Source: Callorhinus ursinus
Lineage: Eukaryota; Chordata; Mammalia; Carnivora; Otariidae
Length of the DNA stretch: 64,000 nucleotides
Assembly: GCF_003265705.1 (NCBI RefSeq)
Contig: NW_020312817.1
Span: 52,241,504 to 52,305,503 of the forward strand
Direction of reading: 5' to 3'
Under the pieces are notes generated by a model. It was given only the letters and a program-made list of their open reading frames with translations. It did no database searches and was not told the DNA's origin. The translations under genes were made by a program, and so were the position numbers. How positions within the stretch are numbered: the stretch's first letter is position 1; every line of letters starts with the position of its first letter. Positions 22,886 to 41,485 of this stretch are shown piece by piece.

Positions 22886-25800
22886 GGGCCAGGCAACGTT
22901 CCTCCCCTTCTTCACTGGCCCAGGAGACCCGGGCAGTGTGACCCACAGGGCAGGAGGCTAGACAGAAGAAAGAGGAAAGGCTTGCCAGTAGCCTAATCAG
23001 TTGAAACAGTCCCCTTGAAAGGTGCCCTGCTGGGTTCACAGAGCTCCTCACCAGGGCTCACAGAGCTCCTTGAGCTCCTTGGAGCCAACCTCTGCTGTTG
23101 AAATATGTAGAAATACTTGTGGAGAAGCAGTGAGACTGGTGGTCTGGTTTGCTCAGGACTGAAGGAGTTCCTGGGATGCAAGACTTTCAGTTGCAAAAAT
23201 GGGTTGAGTTGGTCACCCTTAAAAAAAAAAATCCCTTCTGGAGAGGAGTCCTAGAGCAAGTCTGAGGGGGTCACCCCAATGATCCAAGACAGATTATATG
23301 ACTCAAGTGTTTCTTAGGAGGAGAAATATTCAGTTTTCAGTTCTTTAGAATTGTCTTCCCATAATTTAGGAGAGCAGGATTGACATGTGACGGCAAATAA
23401 CAGATTGAGGTGTTACCCACAGAGCAATTCAGTGGTGTTTCCCAAATGCTGTTTCCTCAGGAGATGTTAACTGGTAATTCCAGGACAAAGGGTTCCTGTG
23501 ATCCTTGGGAACACTGAGTCCTCTACCATCCAACTACCTGCCCTATGTCAGGGAGTCCTGCTGCCCATCAGGACATTAAGCCTCCAAAAAGCCCCGAGGG
23601 AGAGACACCTGTTTGATCCTGTTTAATGGCTCAATAAACAAGGTTATTTGCACAGAGGGAGCCTTCTCTTTACCCGCCTGCACACTCTCTCACCCAACAC
23701 ACACAAATTTTCTCGTGATTCCAATTTGGAAAACTCTGGAAAAAGAACATAGGTCTTTAGGATCACCCACTTCATGGTCCTGGAGGGCCTATGCCAATTC
23801 AATAATCCCATGGGCAGACTTTAAGGATAACCCAGCTGGAAATATAATTTCCATTCTTGTTCAATTCAAAATTTCCCTCTTTTTTTTTCTTTAATAATCC
23901 ACTGGCTTTAATTTTTATTTATTTTTAAGTAATCTCTACACCCAACATGGGGCTTGAACTCACAACCCTGAGATCAAGAGTCGTATGCTGTACCGACTGA
24001 GCCAGCCAGGGGCCCCAATCCACTGGCTTTTAAATGATGGACTTTTCAGTTCTTCCAGGGGCTTCACCCTAAGCCCTCAGGCTTGGGCTTTGTTTCCCCC
24101 TGGGCTGGAACCACCAGCAGCCTCAGGTCATTCTCTTGCCATGCCTTGCCAGGTGGGAAGACAGAGCTAGAACTCCTCCACCCCTCCTTCCCTGTGGCAG
24201 CCCAGAATTCTCTCCCAGATTCTGGGTCAGTAAGGTGTTGGCCTGCCCTAGCCTTTTCTTCCAAAGGAGGAAGGGCAAGGTGGGTTTCAGCTCTCTAGAC
24301 CCAGAGCCGGGGTCAGAGCTGGCCTCAGAGGTGTTGCCCAAAGCCTCTGTGGGCCTTCCCTAGCATTCTGCCTCTCCCTGAGTGATGGACTCTATCAAAG
24401 GAGGGCACTGGAGTTGTTGGACAGATGGGGTTTGTGCAGTCATGAACCCCCAGCTGGGGCATTGGGGAAAGAAAGGTAGGAGCGGCGTGGTAAGGCCCAC
24501 ATCTTCCCTGAGCTCCGCAATCCCCCGAGTGGGGCAGATGGGGCAAGGACATAGCCACCCGTTGCAAAACTGCGGCCAGATCAGCAGTTGAGGTGCCTCC
24601 CTGGAGGAGTCAAGCCTTTGAGGATGGCTCAGAGAGTGAGAGCTATTCTAGTCCCAAACTGGAAGGAAGCTTGGACCCTGGCAAAACTGTGAAAGGATAT
24701 AAGTTAGGCTCTGGAAGGATGAAAAGTGGGAGCTAGGTGGGCACCTCCATAGAGGAAGCCAGGTCTGGAGCTTTCTTAAGGCCCAGGCACTGCCCCACTC
24801 TCTACCCTCAAGCCCCACTGGGAAGAAAGTCAGATAAACTAGCACCCACCGAGGATCCCAGATGGCTGAGGAAACGCCCCTCCACCTTTCCCCGAACCCT
24901 AATATCCCAGAGATGAAGAGTGGTGGTAGTAAGCTAGGGCAGCCGCTTCTACTCTAAAAACCATCCACTGAAAAATCCCTGGAAATGGGGTGTTGAGAGC
25001 ACCACAGTATCAAGCTTAGAGCCCTGACGGTTATACGTAAGGATCGATCGTGATATTCAAGTGAGTAGTGTTTCTTCTTCCCACCTTTCAGGACCCCCCT
25101 CCCCCCATTAGGGGATGTGCGCTCTAACAGAAAGCCTGTGGGGGAGCAGGGATTGACCTAGAGGACCCAATTTCCGATGGTGGCATTTCAGACACCGTAA
25201 CAGAGATATCTGGGCTTGGGTCTTCCTCATACCCTTATTATCACACCACACCCCTTGGGCAAATGCCCACCCCGGGCTGATCCTGTTTGCCGAGCTCTCT
25301 CTGTTCCCCATCAGGAGTGAGTGGGGTGGGGGCCACAGTCAGAGGGGCCCACTGACCCAGCCGGTCCCACGTGGCCAGGCATGTGTGGTTCAGTGGCCAG
25401 CTGAGGCCTAAGCAGAGGGGACAGCAGTGCCTTTTCTGAGACAAGTGGGAAGAAGGTATCAGCCATGGCTGACCGAGCGGTGACCCAAGGCCCAACACAG
25501 AGCCGGTTCGCAGCCACCACAATGGGGGTGGGCTTGCCACAGCTTCCACGGGGAGCCCCACGTGCCGCCGGCGTGTCAGGCTGAGTTAGCACCAGGAGGG
25601 CTGAGTGGAGTCCTGCTGGAGGCTTGCTGGACCGGGGCGGGGCGGGGGGAACATGCGTGATAACCCTTCCCCCTGGGCTCTGGGGAGCAGGGCCAAGTGA
25701 GACACGTGAGCGTGCCCACCTCTGCCTGTGCCCGTGGCCGTGTGCGTGCGGCAGGTGCTCACGTGCTCCTTTGCGGCGCAGGACTCGTGTGTCCATGGGC

Positions 25801-26888
25801 ACGCGCGTGCCTGCTCGTGTCCATTTAGCATGGGTCGTTCCTTCAGCGTCCTTTGTATATCTACTTCATGCCTACTTGGTGTGTGCACTTGAACTCTGGG
25901 ACTAAACGGGCTCTCCACAAGCAGGGCAGGCCCCAGGCTCCAGCAAAGAGGCCAAAAGCCGGCTCCAGACTTTGCCTTCTCCTTCCTTAACCCCACAGCC
26001 CTGGGACAGAGAGCCTCATTGGCTCAGGAGGGGAAGCTGAGCTGGATGCCCCTCAGGCGGCCTCCGGGAGAAGGCAGGTGAATGAAAGGAAAGGAAGGTG
26101 GGTGGGGAGTGGGTGGGAAACTCTGTTACTGCCTTGACAAACCAGCCAAAGGCTTCCTTCCCCTGTGGAAGACCGACTTGGGTGTCTCAGGATGACATGA
26201 CATCAGGCATGACAACCTGCGTCTGTGTGTCTACTTGTACCTGAGTCTACTTGATATCTAGGTCCGACTGGTACCTTCCTGATTGTTCACGTGTCTCTGA
26301 GTGGGTCCCATGTGCCTCTGTGCCTATATGTCTGCCTGTGGGCCCCTCTGTGGTCCCTGCCTATGCTGGCTGTGTGGGAGCCTCTCTGTGTATGTGCCTT
26401 TCTGGGCACGAGTGGCTGAGGTGTCCTGAGGTTTGTCACCTATCAGCCTCTGAGGTCTGCACCACCCTGCTCCCTAGCCTGGCCCGGCCCCGAGGCTCTG
26501 GGGAGAAGCTGCCTGCTCCACTCTGTCAAGGCTGTAGGCAGGGTGGCAGGGAGACTCACAGTGCTTGGGAAATGTGATTCTGCTGCTGTTGACTGGCAAG
26601 GATTTGCACTTAGCTTTGTCTACATGTCACCGCCTACCCCACCCCCACCCCTGCTGCCACACAGCGAGCCAGAGGCAGTGGCCCTAAGACCAGTCCCACG
26701 AGGGATTCTGGCCTCTTACTGACCTCCGGCTGTGGCTTCAGGCTCTCACCACCTGCGCTGCCCACCCGGAAGGGCTATGGAGCCTGGGGGTGAGGGAAGG
26801 CAGGCAGGAGGGCTGGGACAGCAGTTCGTCTGGTGTGTTGGGCTCAAAGATTTCAGATTTGGGAGGAAATTAAGAGGTAATCTTGTTC
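22886..26888. other. Intergenic spacer between the two duplicate copies
   Basis: Holds one SINE (23896-24031) and otherwise unassigned DNA. Open frames of 108-163 codons near 25300-26580 lie in GC-rich, TG/CA-rich sequence and are not supported as genes. Confidence 0.4.
23896..24031 (-). repeat. Short CAN-SINE with 15-bp target-site duplication
   Basis: AATCCACTGGCTTTA at 23896-23910 is repeated from 24017. The insert is a short variant (GGGGCTTGAACTCACAACCCTGAGATC ... GAGCCAGCCAGGGGCCCC), lacking the long GA-rich arm of the other copies. Confidence 0.9.
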
Positions 26889-27482
26889 CCCTCCCCAACA
26901 TATCCTTTCCATGCACCAGGCCAGAGTTGTGTCTCTGGGCGAGAGGGAACCTGCTCCTATGTAACCCAACCCCTTAGGACTCTCCCAAGGCTGGGCCCCT
27001 CCCTGAAAATCTGAGGTGCAGAGGTGAGGGAAAGGGGCTCCAACAGCAACCAGGGCATCGCTTCTGAGCATCTCCACGTGCCTGGCCCCGGGGTTGAGCC
27101 AGGCTGCAGGTGGGCAGACACGGGTCTCACAGATTAGCTGGGCAGGCAAGGAAGGCGTCACCTCCTGGGAAGTTCACTAAGAAGCCCAGAAATCACGAGG
27201 AGGCAGGAGATGAATCTGAGGAGGACCGTGGACTCAGTACAAACAGGAGGTCAGAGGAGAAAGGGGTTCGAATGGGCTAGAGCACTCAGGAAGGCTTCCT
27301 GGAGGAGGAGTGCTGCCCAGGTCTTGAAAGCCTGGTAGGAATTGATGAGCGAGGCCGAGAGAAGGGTGAGGAAGAGCACTGTGAGTGAAGTAAGAGTGGT
27401 GGGTAGGAGAGTCTGTGCAGGGCAGGGGCCAGGATGAGCAGGATTCTTTAGGGTTCCAGTGCCATGACACAGAGTGTCTTAT
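26889..27482 (+). repeat. Direct duplication, copy 2
   Basis: Second copy of the unit at 22291-22885. The sequences outside the shared block differ completely on both sides. Confidence 0.92.
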
Positions 27483-29190
27483 GTGGGGATTGGAGGGAGG
27501 GCCAGGAAGGCTCCAGGGGGCTGTCCTTCCTGGGTAGGGGCTGGAAGGAAGGGAAGGAAGAACAAAGGCAGGCTGGGTGGCCTGGGCGGGGCAGCTCTAG
27601 CTGGGAGGAAGAGGTAGGTGTGAGTACTCAGGACTCTCATCAACCCATGGTCTCCTGTGCTCTTTCTCTCTCGGGCACCTTTCCAGTTCTGGGAAAGAGA
27701 ATGTGTTCGGCTAGCTTAGGTGACAAGAATCAGCTTGGCTCGCTTGGGTTAAGGCTCTCCCTCTCCAAGGGGTACAGTATCACCCAGCAGAAATATGGCT
27801 GTAGGTGGGGTGGTTTTGCCCACCATCAGCCCCTCTGTGTGCTAGGCCCCGTGCTGGGTGCTGGGTGCACATTCTCACAGGTCTCAGGAAATAGTTAAGC
27901 TGGGTCTTGAAGAATGAGTAGGAGTTTGCCGGTTGGAGAGATGGGGCTGGGTGTAATGGGCAAGGCTGGAGTCTGCATCTGAGGCAAGAAACCACAGAAA
28001 GAGAAGGAACCTCCGACTCTCTCTCTTTCTCTCTCTCAACTGTGTGAGCCAGGAGGCAAGGAGGGCTCCCCAGAGGGACGCTACCCTTACCTGTTGTTGG
28101 AGTTGATATGCATCTCACCTCCTCCTCCTGCCCCCGCCCACTCCTGAGGACAGTAACAGGGAGTCTGGGTTTGGTTTTTTCAAAAAGCAGGGCACCCTCG
28201 CTGCCCTAAACAAACCAGAGGTTGTGGCAGGAGGGGGAAAGGCAAGGAGGAGATCCGGCTGCAGTCCCTCAGCCTGCCTACACACGGCCCGTCCCCTTTA
28301 TTGTAAGGGCCCCATCCAGACCACCGCAGGGGCACAGGGGAGGTGATGAAAAGTTTATAAAAGCGGAGGAGAGTGTTCCCCATGAGTCCGGCTGGAAGGA
28401 GAGGCCGTGCGGGGAGTGTGTGCGTGTGAAGTGTCTGAAGAGTGGGTATGCTGAGGCCAGGCGTCTGTTGGGAAAGGCGCGCTCCTGGGCCGGGCCTGAG
28501 AACAAGCCTCGGGCCCAGACCACTTCCTCACCAGGAGACAACGAGGCCACACAGCTGTGCTGGGCTTACCGCCCCCTGTGGGAATGTCTTTCCCTGGTTC
28601 AGGCTCAAGGTGTGCCTCTGTTCTGCCTAAGCAGTACCTGGACAGCCCTCAGGCACACGCACAGCGTTCTGTATTTCAAAGTCCAAGGACGCGGTGGGGC
28701 CTTCGGCGCCGGTACAAGGCCGGTGCGCAGAGGCCCGACGCCCTGCTGGCTGCACCCATTGCTGGGGGCCCCCTGCTGGCCATGAGGGACTGATGCCTGC
28801 TGCTGAAGCTGATCTTCTGTTTCTTTTCTGTGGGAGTAAAGCATTGTTCCATCGGGCGGTTGACCGTGTTGTGTTTTCTTCGGTGATTCCAACACCTAGA
28901 CGCAGCGGGCAGTATTTGGATTTCTGGTCCTGGTGGCCGGCATTGTGATGATCCTGGCTCTATCGTCCACATAGCTGGAGTGCTCCCCTGGCACCGGTTA
29001 GCCGTGCACGGTGTTCTGCTCGACAGTATCTCAGTGGTTCAGCAGGTGGGGAGCTAGTGCCGGGGAGACTAGGCACTGGGGTTACCAACTCATCCCAGTT
29101 GGCCCAGGACTTTCCTGGGTAGCACTGAAAATCCCATGTCCTGGGTATACCTGCAGGGTTGGGCACCCAGCCCGGGGCTGACCAGCAGTG
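27483..29190. other. Intergenic DNA, no gene recognised
   Basis: Includes the longest intergenic open frame (28222-28785, plus, 187 codons, beginning at a GTG). It shows no recognisable domain and sits in a locally GC/CpG-rich patch, so it is not called as a gene. Confidence 0.4.
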
Positions 29191-29194
29191 TGAA

Positions 29195-29370
29195 CATGAT
29201 CAATTTATTCACTTCGCTGTGCCTCCGCTTCCTCCCCTGTAAAATGGGTCTAAAAATAATAACCTACTTTATAGAATTTTTGTGAGGGTTAAACAAGAGA
29301 GTGTGTAAAGGACATAGCTCAGTGCCTGGCACAAAGACATGTTCAACAAGCATTAGCCACTAATAACAAT
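29195..29370 (+). repeat. MIR
   Basis: Forward MIR with CCTCCGCTTCCTCCCCTGTAAAATGGG and AGCTCAGTGCCTGGCACA. Confidence 0.75.
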
Positions 29371-29854
29371 ATTATATTAGATATAGAGACTTTTTCTGGG
29401 CAGCCCCAGGGGAGAAAATGGGACCAACCTGCGCAGTAGAAGGAAAAATCTCCTTCCAGATGGGGGGTAGTGAGTTGCTAAGATATTCAAACATAGGCTA
29501 ATATTTGGCCTGCTTTATGAAATGGACAGTAGAACTAGCCACCTCCTGGTCCTGAAATATCTTAGTCCTGTGATAAATTAATCTCATCTCCCCCCCCAAC
29601 CCAGGAGGGGAGCTAGCCTATCAGAGAGAGTGGTCTCTTTTCTTCTAATCAGCAATTCCTGTCATCAGAGACCACTCAGAGCTGCTTGAATAAAGACAGA
29701 GAGACATTCCAGCCATGAATCCAATGATCTGTGTTATGCTAAAGACAGAAGCAAAGATGAATGGCTCTCTGCTGTTCTGGCTGATGGGCTGCCTCCTCTC
29801 CTTGGACTTCCATTAGCTGACTGCTTCCCCACAACTCCGCTCAGGGGCTCTGCT

Positions 29855-29898
29855 GTGTGTGTGGGGGGGGGGGGTGTGAAAGAGAGAGAGAGAGAGGT
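29855..29898 (+). repeat. Compound microsatellite (TG)n(G)n(GA)n
   Basis: TGTGTGTGTG, then a G run, then GAGAGAGAGAGAGAG. Confidence 0.85.
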
Positions 29899-29899
29899 C

Positions 29900-31265
29900 A
29901 GCAAGGGTCTCATGTGATGTGTGCAAAGTCCCAGACTGCTCCCCTCCCCCACCTTGTTCTTTCCTGTTATTCCCCAGCCTCACACCCTCACCCCCGCCCC
30001 CCACGTGGTCCTCGCAGGCCTAGTAGCTTAATGCGATGCAATTAATAGAGCCCTCTGAGGACTTGTCATTAGAAAGCTCTTTAACTCAGCCACTTGAGTT
30101 TGGGGCTCCAGGCATGTGACAGGGGTGCCAGGAACACCAGGGCAGCTGTTTGGGGTGGCGGAGGCAGAGGCAGAGCAGAGAAACAGGGTCAGGAGGCCTA
30201 GACTACGGGGACAAATAGATGACGTGAACATAGTTGTGGTCACTGCTTTTCATTGTTTGTGGTTTGTCTTTTACCAAATTTTGCTCTGGCAGGTTGCAGC
30301 AAGACCAAGACCAGAAAGGTGAGGTGCCCAACAGTAAAGCTGCTGATTACACGGACCATCAGAGGAGAAGTTTCCCCTAGGATGTGGGCACTTTTGAGAG
30401 GGGTCATCTTGCGGTGACATCGTGTGTATAAGGGTAGAGTGGGGTAGGGGCTAGCTGTGCTTCCCCTGGGGCTGGGGCACTGGCAGGGAGAGGCAAGCAC
30501 TCCCCAGGGGGAGGAGAGGATGATGAGGGAAGAGGGGCCTGGGTCTCCAGGCCTGCCTTTCTCTGTCTCTGACTTCACCATGTCTCTCTCACAACTGTCA
30601 CTGTTTGCAGCCAGGCCAGGCAGGGGCTGCGGAGGCCCAGATGCTGATGTGGACTTTGTCTTCACCACTAGTATGTGTGTGTGTCCGTGTCCGTGTGTGT
30701 CCCCTCTCCCGCCTGCCTCCTGGCCCACACTCTAACACTGATGGTGGGGCTCCCATGGTCTCTCAAAACTCCTTCAATAGGTGTTGGAACCGGCCCTGGC
30801 TTTGGTCCTCTGCAGCTCCTCTGGCCGCCACTAGAGGGCGGCAGCCAACACAGCCGGGCCCCAGGACTTGAAATGCACACTTCTGCACTCCCCCGCCTTT
30901 TCATTCCACACCCATCTACCTTTCCCAGCCCCTAGGGATGTGCAGGCCCCAGCTGTGTGGGTCACTGGGACCACAGAACCAACTAAATTCCTGCCCCTGG
31001 CCGTGGGCTCAGTGAAGGTGTAAGTCTGTGAGAATGTGAGAAGGGGAGTTAGTGAAGATGCAGGAAGGGACCAGAGGTGACGAGAACCCTAGGTGTATTC
31101 ATCAGCTCCTCTAAGGATAAAGGTGGAGGGAAAAGAGGGAGAGCCAGAGGATCAGGCAGCCTTTGGGGAGATAAAACAGGATCAAGTCCACTGGCCAAAT
31201 GGCAGGTGATGACAAGACAGGTGGAATCACTCTCACAACAAAGGCAAGTGACTTTTAAGAGACCA
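29900..31265. other. Intergenic DNA, no gene recognised
   Basis: GC-moderate sequence. Overlapping open frames up to 162 codons (30240-30728, minus) show no family resemblance. A short GTGTGTCCGTGTCC repeat lies near 30672-30700. Confidence 0.4.
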
Positions 31266-31269
31266 GAAA

Positions 31270-31505
31270 AACCATGTGGCTCTGGAGCCAGAATGCCCAG
31301 ATTCAAACCCTGGCTCTTCCAAGTACTAGCTATGTGACCCTAGACAAGGTATTCAGCTTCTCTGTGCCTCAATTTCTTATCTGTGAAATGGACATCATAA
31401 TAACACTATCTCCTGTGCTAGCAATGAACCTTAAATGGGTTTATACATACAAATCACTTAGGACAGTGTCTGGCACACACTGAGAACACTATAAATGCTA
31501 GCAGT
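31270..31505 (+). repeat. MIR, near full length
   Basis: Forward MIR: GTGGCTCTGGAGCCAGAATGCCC, then CTGTGCCTCAATTTCTTATCTGTGAAATGG, then a GACAGTGTCTGGCACAC end. Confidence 0.85.
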
Positions 31506-32640
31506 TAGTGTTTTGAGGAAGAGATCCATCTGACGGTGAAAGAGCTACTTTCCCCTAGAACATCCTCATGAGATGTATGGGAATTGGTCCCCACACACGC
31601 CAGCCTCAAATGGTAACACATGAGTGTGTGAATTAGGAAAAGTTAAAGAGTTACGTGTAACATTGGGATAAGTGTATATACTTACTGTCAGTATGTAGGT
31701 CAACAGACTTCGGAATCTACAAACCCTTTCACCCTTGAGTCCCTTGAATTGAGGGTGAGGAGCCCTCCTGCTCCCTCCCAACCCTCCTTCCGGGGAGGCT
31801 GGGTTTGCTCTCCCCTGTGACCCCCTGCCTAAGCATGGGTCCCAGAGAGCCTCCCTGAGCCCTGTCCATTGCTGTTGGGTCAGGAGGAGCAGATGGGAGC
31901 CAGGGCCTCCTGGCTTGCTTTTCACGGCTCTCAGGAAACCATGGCTTCTCTTGCCTGCTGTGGGAGGAAACACCAGTGCTCAGCCTTCGTTCCTGGGGCC
32001 AGTTTTGGCCCCAAGACTGTGGGGAAGTGAAAATGTCCAGCCCTGCAGCAACAATCCTTCATCGGGTCATCTCAATGCGCTTAACCATTTTGGCCCCCAA
32101 GTTTCGCTTCTCTACAGTTCTGGGAAGAGTGGGGGAATACTTTTACATTCTCCTCCCTCCCCAGGAGGACAATGTCTAGGAAAAAGTAAGAACAATTGAG
32201 ATTTTATTGTTCCTCTACTCACTGATGCGTCCGTGTCTCAAATTCAAACTCCCCGACAGCCAGGCCACATGATCCGAGGTTGGCCAACTTACTACACAGT
32301 GGCTTTCCTCACAAAGGGATGGGGTAATAACAAGAAATTTGAGCCATCCCAGCAGATCCAGCATACTATGAATATTTTAAATTTAAACTTAACTTATGAA
32401 TGGGTAATATGTTTACATATATTTATGTAGTTCAATGTGTTAAGAATATAAAAAGACATACAGTAGAAAGGCTCTCTCTTACTCTTGAACCCTACCCTCT
32501 CTTCCTAGGAAGAAAGCAATGTCACCATTTTAGAATGTATCCTTCCAGAGATAGTCTATATAAAGGAATACCTCTATAAAGAATACCTAGTTCTTTCTTC
32601 CCAGCCTTTTACTTTTTTCAAAAGGGGAATCTTCTTATAT
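31506..32640. other. Intergenic DNA, no gene recognised
   Basis: Unassigned sequence; 32390-32640 is AT-rich and resembles LINE debris. Confidence 0.4.
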
Positions 32641-32669
32641 GGAACATCCTCAGTTTTGTGTGTTTGTTT

Positions 32670-33110
32670 TTATTCTTTTCTTCAATTAAAGTATGGTTGA
32701 CCCACAATGCTACATCAGTTTCAGGTGTACAACACAGTGATTCAGCAAGTGTCTATGTTATGCACTGCTCACCACAGTGTAGCTCCCATCCGTCACCACA
32801 CAACACTTTAACAATATCACTGACTATATTCCCTGTGCTGTACTTTTTATTTTTTTATTTTTTTAAAGATTTTATTTATTTATTTGAGAGAGAGAATGAG
32901 AGAGAGAGAGCACATGAGAGGAGGGAGGGTCAGAGGGAGAAGCAGACTCCCTGCTGAGCAGGGAGCCCGATGCGGGACTCCATCCCGGGACTCCAGGATC
33001 ATGACCTGAGCCGAAGGCAGTCGCTTAACCAACTGAGCCACCCAGGCGCCCTCTGTGCTATACTTTTTACCCCCATGACTTATTCTGTCCTCATTTGTTT
33101 TTACAGCTCT
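32670..33110 (-). repeat. Antisense LINE-1 3' fragment interrupted by a SINE
   Basis: TTAAAGTATGGTTGACCCACAATGCTACATCAGTTTCAGGTGTACAACAC... is the complement of a common L1 3' region. It resumes after the SINE as ACTTTTTACCCCCATGACTTATTC. Confidence 0.65.
32833..33070 (-). repeat. CAN-SINE inserted in the LINE-1 fragment
   Basis: Flanked by CTGTGCTGTACTTTTTAT (32833-32850) and CTGTGCTATACTTTTTAC (33053-33070), a near-perfect target-site duplication. The SINE is therefore younger than the L1 piece. Confidence 0.92.
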
Positions 33111-33839
33111 GCTCTATGATGTTTCCAAAGGCACTTATCCAGTTTCCTATTAGTGAACTTTCAGGCTGGTTTCAGTTTCTCCCAGTGCAGCAGTGAGGAG
33201 GCTTATAGATAAGCCCATAGTCCTCGAAGCTCCCGTGGCTCCTTATACATATTCCTCAGGAATTCTTCCCCCCCGCCTCAGGAATTCTTAAGCAGGGGTT
33301 TGGGACCCCTTAGAAGTCAGCAGACAGAGAATTCAGGGAGATATACTCCAGAACCCTGGAAAATTGGAAGGAAAGAAATGTTCCATCTTTATTTGCACTA
33401 ACCTCTCTTGAACATTTCCCTCCACTGTAAATAGAGGCAACAAACTTCTGGTACTTGTTAGCAGTATCTGTATCTCTCTCCCATGATTAACAGTATTTTG
33501 AAATATCATCTACATTCATTCATACCTTGTCATTGTGGTAGTAAAGGAAAATGTTTCTCTACTTAATGACCCTTCTGACCCCAAATGTGTGCGTCAACCA
33601 ATTTTCCAACTCTCTTGACACCAACTTGGTGTTCTGTAATTTTATTCAATTCTGAGAGTAACTACCTGGAGTCAGTGTCAGACTCCCCATGTTTAAGGAT
33701 TCGGTCCCACAAGACTGCTCTCACTTCAGATGCCAGTTACAGTCATGGGTTGCCAGGGTGCCTACGCTTCTGTCCAACTTGGCTACAACGTGGGGGGTTC
33801 CCAACCTCCCTCCTCAGGTTGGGTAATTGGCTAGACAAA

Positions 33840-34365
33840 ACTTGGAAATAATAACTACAAGATAATTGGCTGACAAAACTTGGAAATATTTACTTACACT
33901 TACCAGTTTATTACAAAGGATATTATAAAGGTACAGATGAACAACCAGATCAAGGGGCACTTAGGGCGAGGTCTGGAAGGCTCCTGAGCCCATGAGCTTC
34001 TGTCCCTGTGGAGTTGGGGTGGGCCACCCTCCAAGCATGTGGATGCATCCACCAACTTCTGAACCCATAGTTTAGAGATTTTTATGGAGACTTCATCCCA
34101 CAGTCATGATTATTAGCTCAATCTCCAGCCCTCTCCCCTCTGTGGAGGATAGGGGATGGGACTGAAAGTTCCAAGCTTCTCATCAGGGCTTGGTCTTTCT
34201 GGTGACCAGCCCCCATCCTGATCTATCCAGGAGCCCACCCAGAGTCGCCTCTTTAGACCAAAAATGCTCCTCTTACCTGGAAATTCCAAGGGATTGGGAG
34301 CCCTGCGGAAGACACTCCTATCACCTGTCCAATCTTTGGGGGGTATCTACTCAGGAGTGGAATCG
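33840..34365 (-). mobile_element. Probable solo LTR relic of an ancient endogenous retrovirus
   Basis: The text (TTTATTACAAAGGATATTATAAAGG ... GGGGTGGGCCACCCTCCAAGCATGTGGATG ... TGGTCTTTCTGGTGACCAGCCCC ... GGAAATTCCAAGGGATTGGGAGC) matches a common ancient mammalian LTR family by memory. The family name and strand are uncertain. No retroviral gene remains beside it. Confidence 0.5.
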
Positions 34366-34399
34366 ATGCACTCTATATGGTAGTTCTATGTTTAATCTT

Positions 34400-34720
34400 T
34401 GAGGAATATGTATTCGTTTTTATGCATGTAAAGATTATCCCGAGATGAGTAGCACAGCCCAGGCCCGTGCAGACACTTTATTTTGCATGCCTGTCTTGGC
34501 CACCAGATGGGGAACTTCTCAACAAGGGCTGCCCTGCGCCTTTCGCCCCTCAGTAAGTCTTCCGCGGTAGAGTAAATGCATTCAGCGCCCAGTGGGCGCC
34601 CTGCGTGCCCGCCACTGGCGATGTGCAGGCGATACAAAGGTGCAGAAGGTACCCTCAAGGAACTCAGCCTAAAGGGAGAGTTACGCCTGAGGATGACTGA
34701 TTAAAGGCGCCCCAACTCCT
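34400..34720. other. Upstream flank of TEX261, no gene recognised
   Basis: The minus strand holds an 88-codon frame without similarity. The sequence is old repeat-like DNA. Confidence 0.35.
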
Positions 34721-34724
34721 GCCT

Positions 34725-34872
34725 GTGCCGCTTCCTAGATGTATGACCCGAGGCAAGGTAACCTTCCTTGGCCCCAGCTTCCCCATCCTGAAATGATTTA
34801 CAGTCAACTGCCATCACGGAAATACAGCGTAGCCTTTAGCACAGTGCCTGGCCCGCGCTGGGCACGCAACAG
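34725..34872 (+). repeat. MIR fragment upstream of TEX261
   Basis: GTATGACCCGAGGCAAGGTAACC and TTTAGCACAGTGCCTGGCCCG are MIR core and tail phrases. Confidence 0.6.
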
Positions 34873-35367
34873 TTTTGTTCGGGTCAGCCGCGGTGGCAAG
34901 ACAAGCCCCATGGGCGACCCGTCTGAACGCTTCTGGCCGGTGCTTGCTGGGGAGCAGTCAGGCGGCCCTCTCGCGCCCCGGACCCCTCCACGCTGGCGCG
35001 GGAGCGCCCCGGGAGTGCACCGAAGGCTGTCCCCCCTGCTGGCGCCGCGTCCCCGCCCCCGGGCACCGTCCTGCCTCTCCGGGCTGCGTCGCCGGCCCTC
35101 CACTGGGTGCAGCCCCGGGTGGCGGGAGCTCCGCCAGCGGGGTGCCGGACGCGGCCGCGGCCGGCTGGTCCTCCGCGCCGGCGGGAGGCGCTCGTCCGGA
35201 TTCGGCTGGGGGCGGCACTCCGGCCGGGCTCCTCTCGGCGGCGGCGCACGGCCGTCCGTCCGTCCGCAGGGCGGGGACGCGGTGACGGTGGCGGCGGCTC
35301 CGTGTCGCCGGAGCCGAAGCGCGCAGGCCCGTCCCGGCGGTCGGGGGGCGGGCGGGGCTGGGGCGCC

Positions 35368-40972
<5,605 letters not shown>

Positions 40973-41485
40973 ACCCCTTGGGGAGGGGATGTGGGGACAA
41001 AATCAGGAGAGTCGGGCCCCTGGGCCTCTGCACTAGGTGGGGGCCATGAGCCTGGGAGGCACCTTCCCCCCGCCCTGGCCCTTGTTCCCTTGACTCTCCC
41101 TGAAGCCCTCATCCCCACCTTCCTCGAAGGGCTCAGCTTGGCTCAGATCTGACGCTGCTAGAGGCTGTGACCTCAGAGGGCACCAGGAGGATGGCAGAGC
41201 CTGCTTAGCCAGGAGGCCATGGGCCACCTGGTTAGGCGGGAGCTGAGCTCCCTCTGACCCTCCTACCCACTTCCGTGGTGGGTCAGGAGGTTCTGGCTCA
41301 GCCGGGGCAGGCGGGGCAGGGGCTATGAAGCTGGAGAGCAGACAGGGATAAGTTCTCTGGGCAGATGGCCGTGGGGAGGGGCCATGGCTTGGCACTTCCA
41401 GGAGAAATAGTTTTTGCTGTTGAACTGTGATTTCTGTCCCAAGTGCTGATTCCCATTTGAATAAAGACTCTAGGTGGCACTGTTT
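40973..41485 (+). other. TEX261: TEX261 3' UTR with polyadenylation signal
   Basis: Sequence after the TGA stop at 40970-40972. A canonical AATAAA occurs at 41460-41465, so cleavage is expected near 41480. This gives a 3' UTR of about 510 bases. It ends about 2.65 kb before the stop codon of the convergent gene ANKRD53. Confidence 0.75.

Noticed and set aside
28222..28785. 187-codon intergenic frame
   Set aside because: No ATG at its start, no recognisable domain, no splice context, in a GC-rich patch.
15813..34880. Olfactory-receptor pseudogene expected from human synteny between NAGK and TEX261
   Set aside because: I looked for seven-helix receptor motifs on both strands and saw none; it may be human-lineage specific or too decayed to read by eye.
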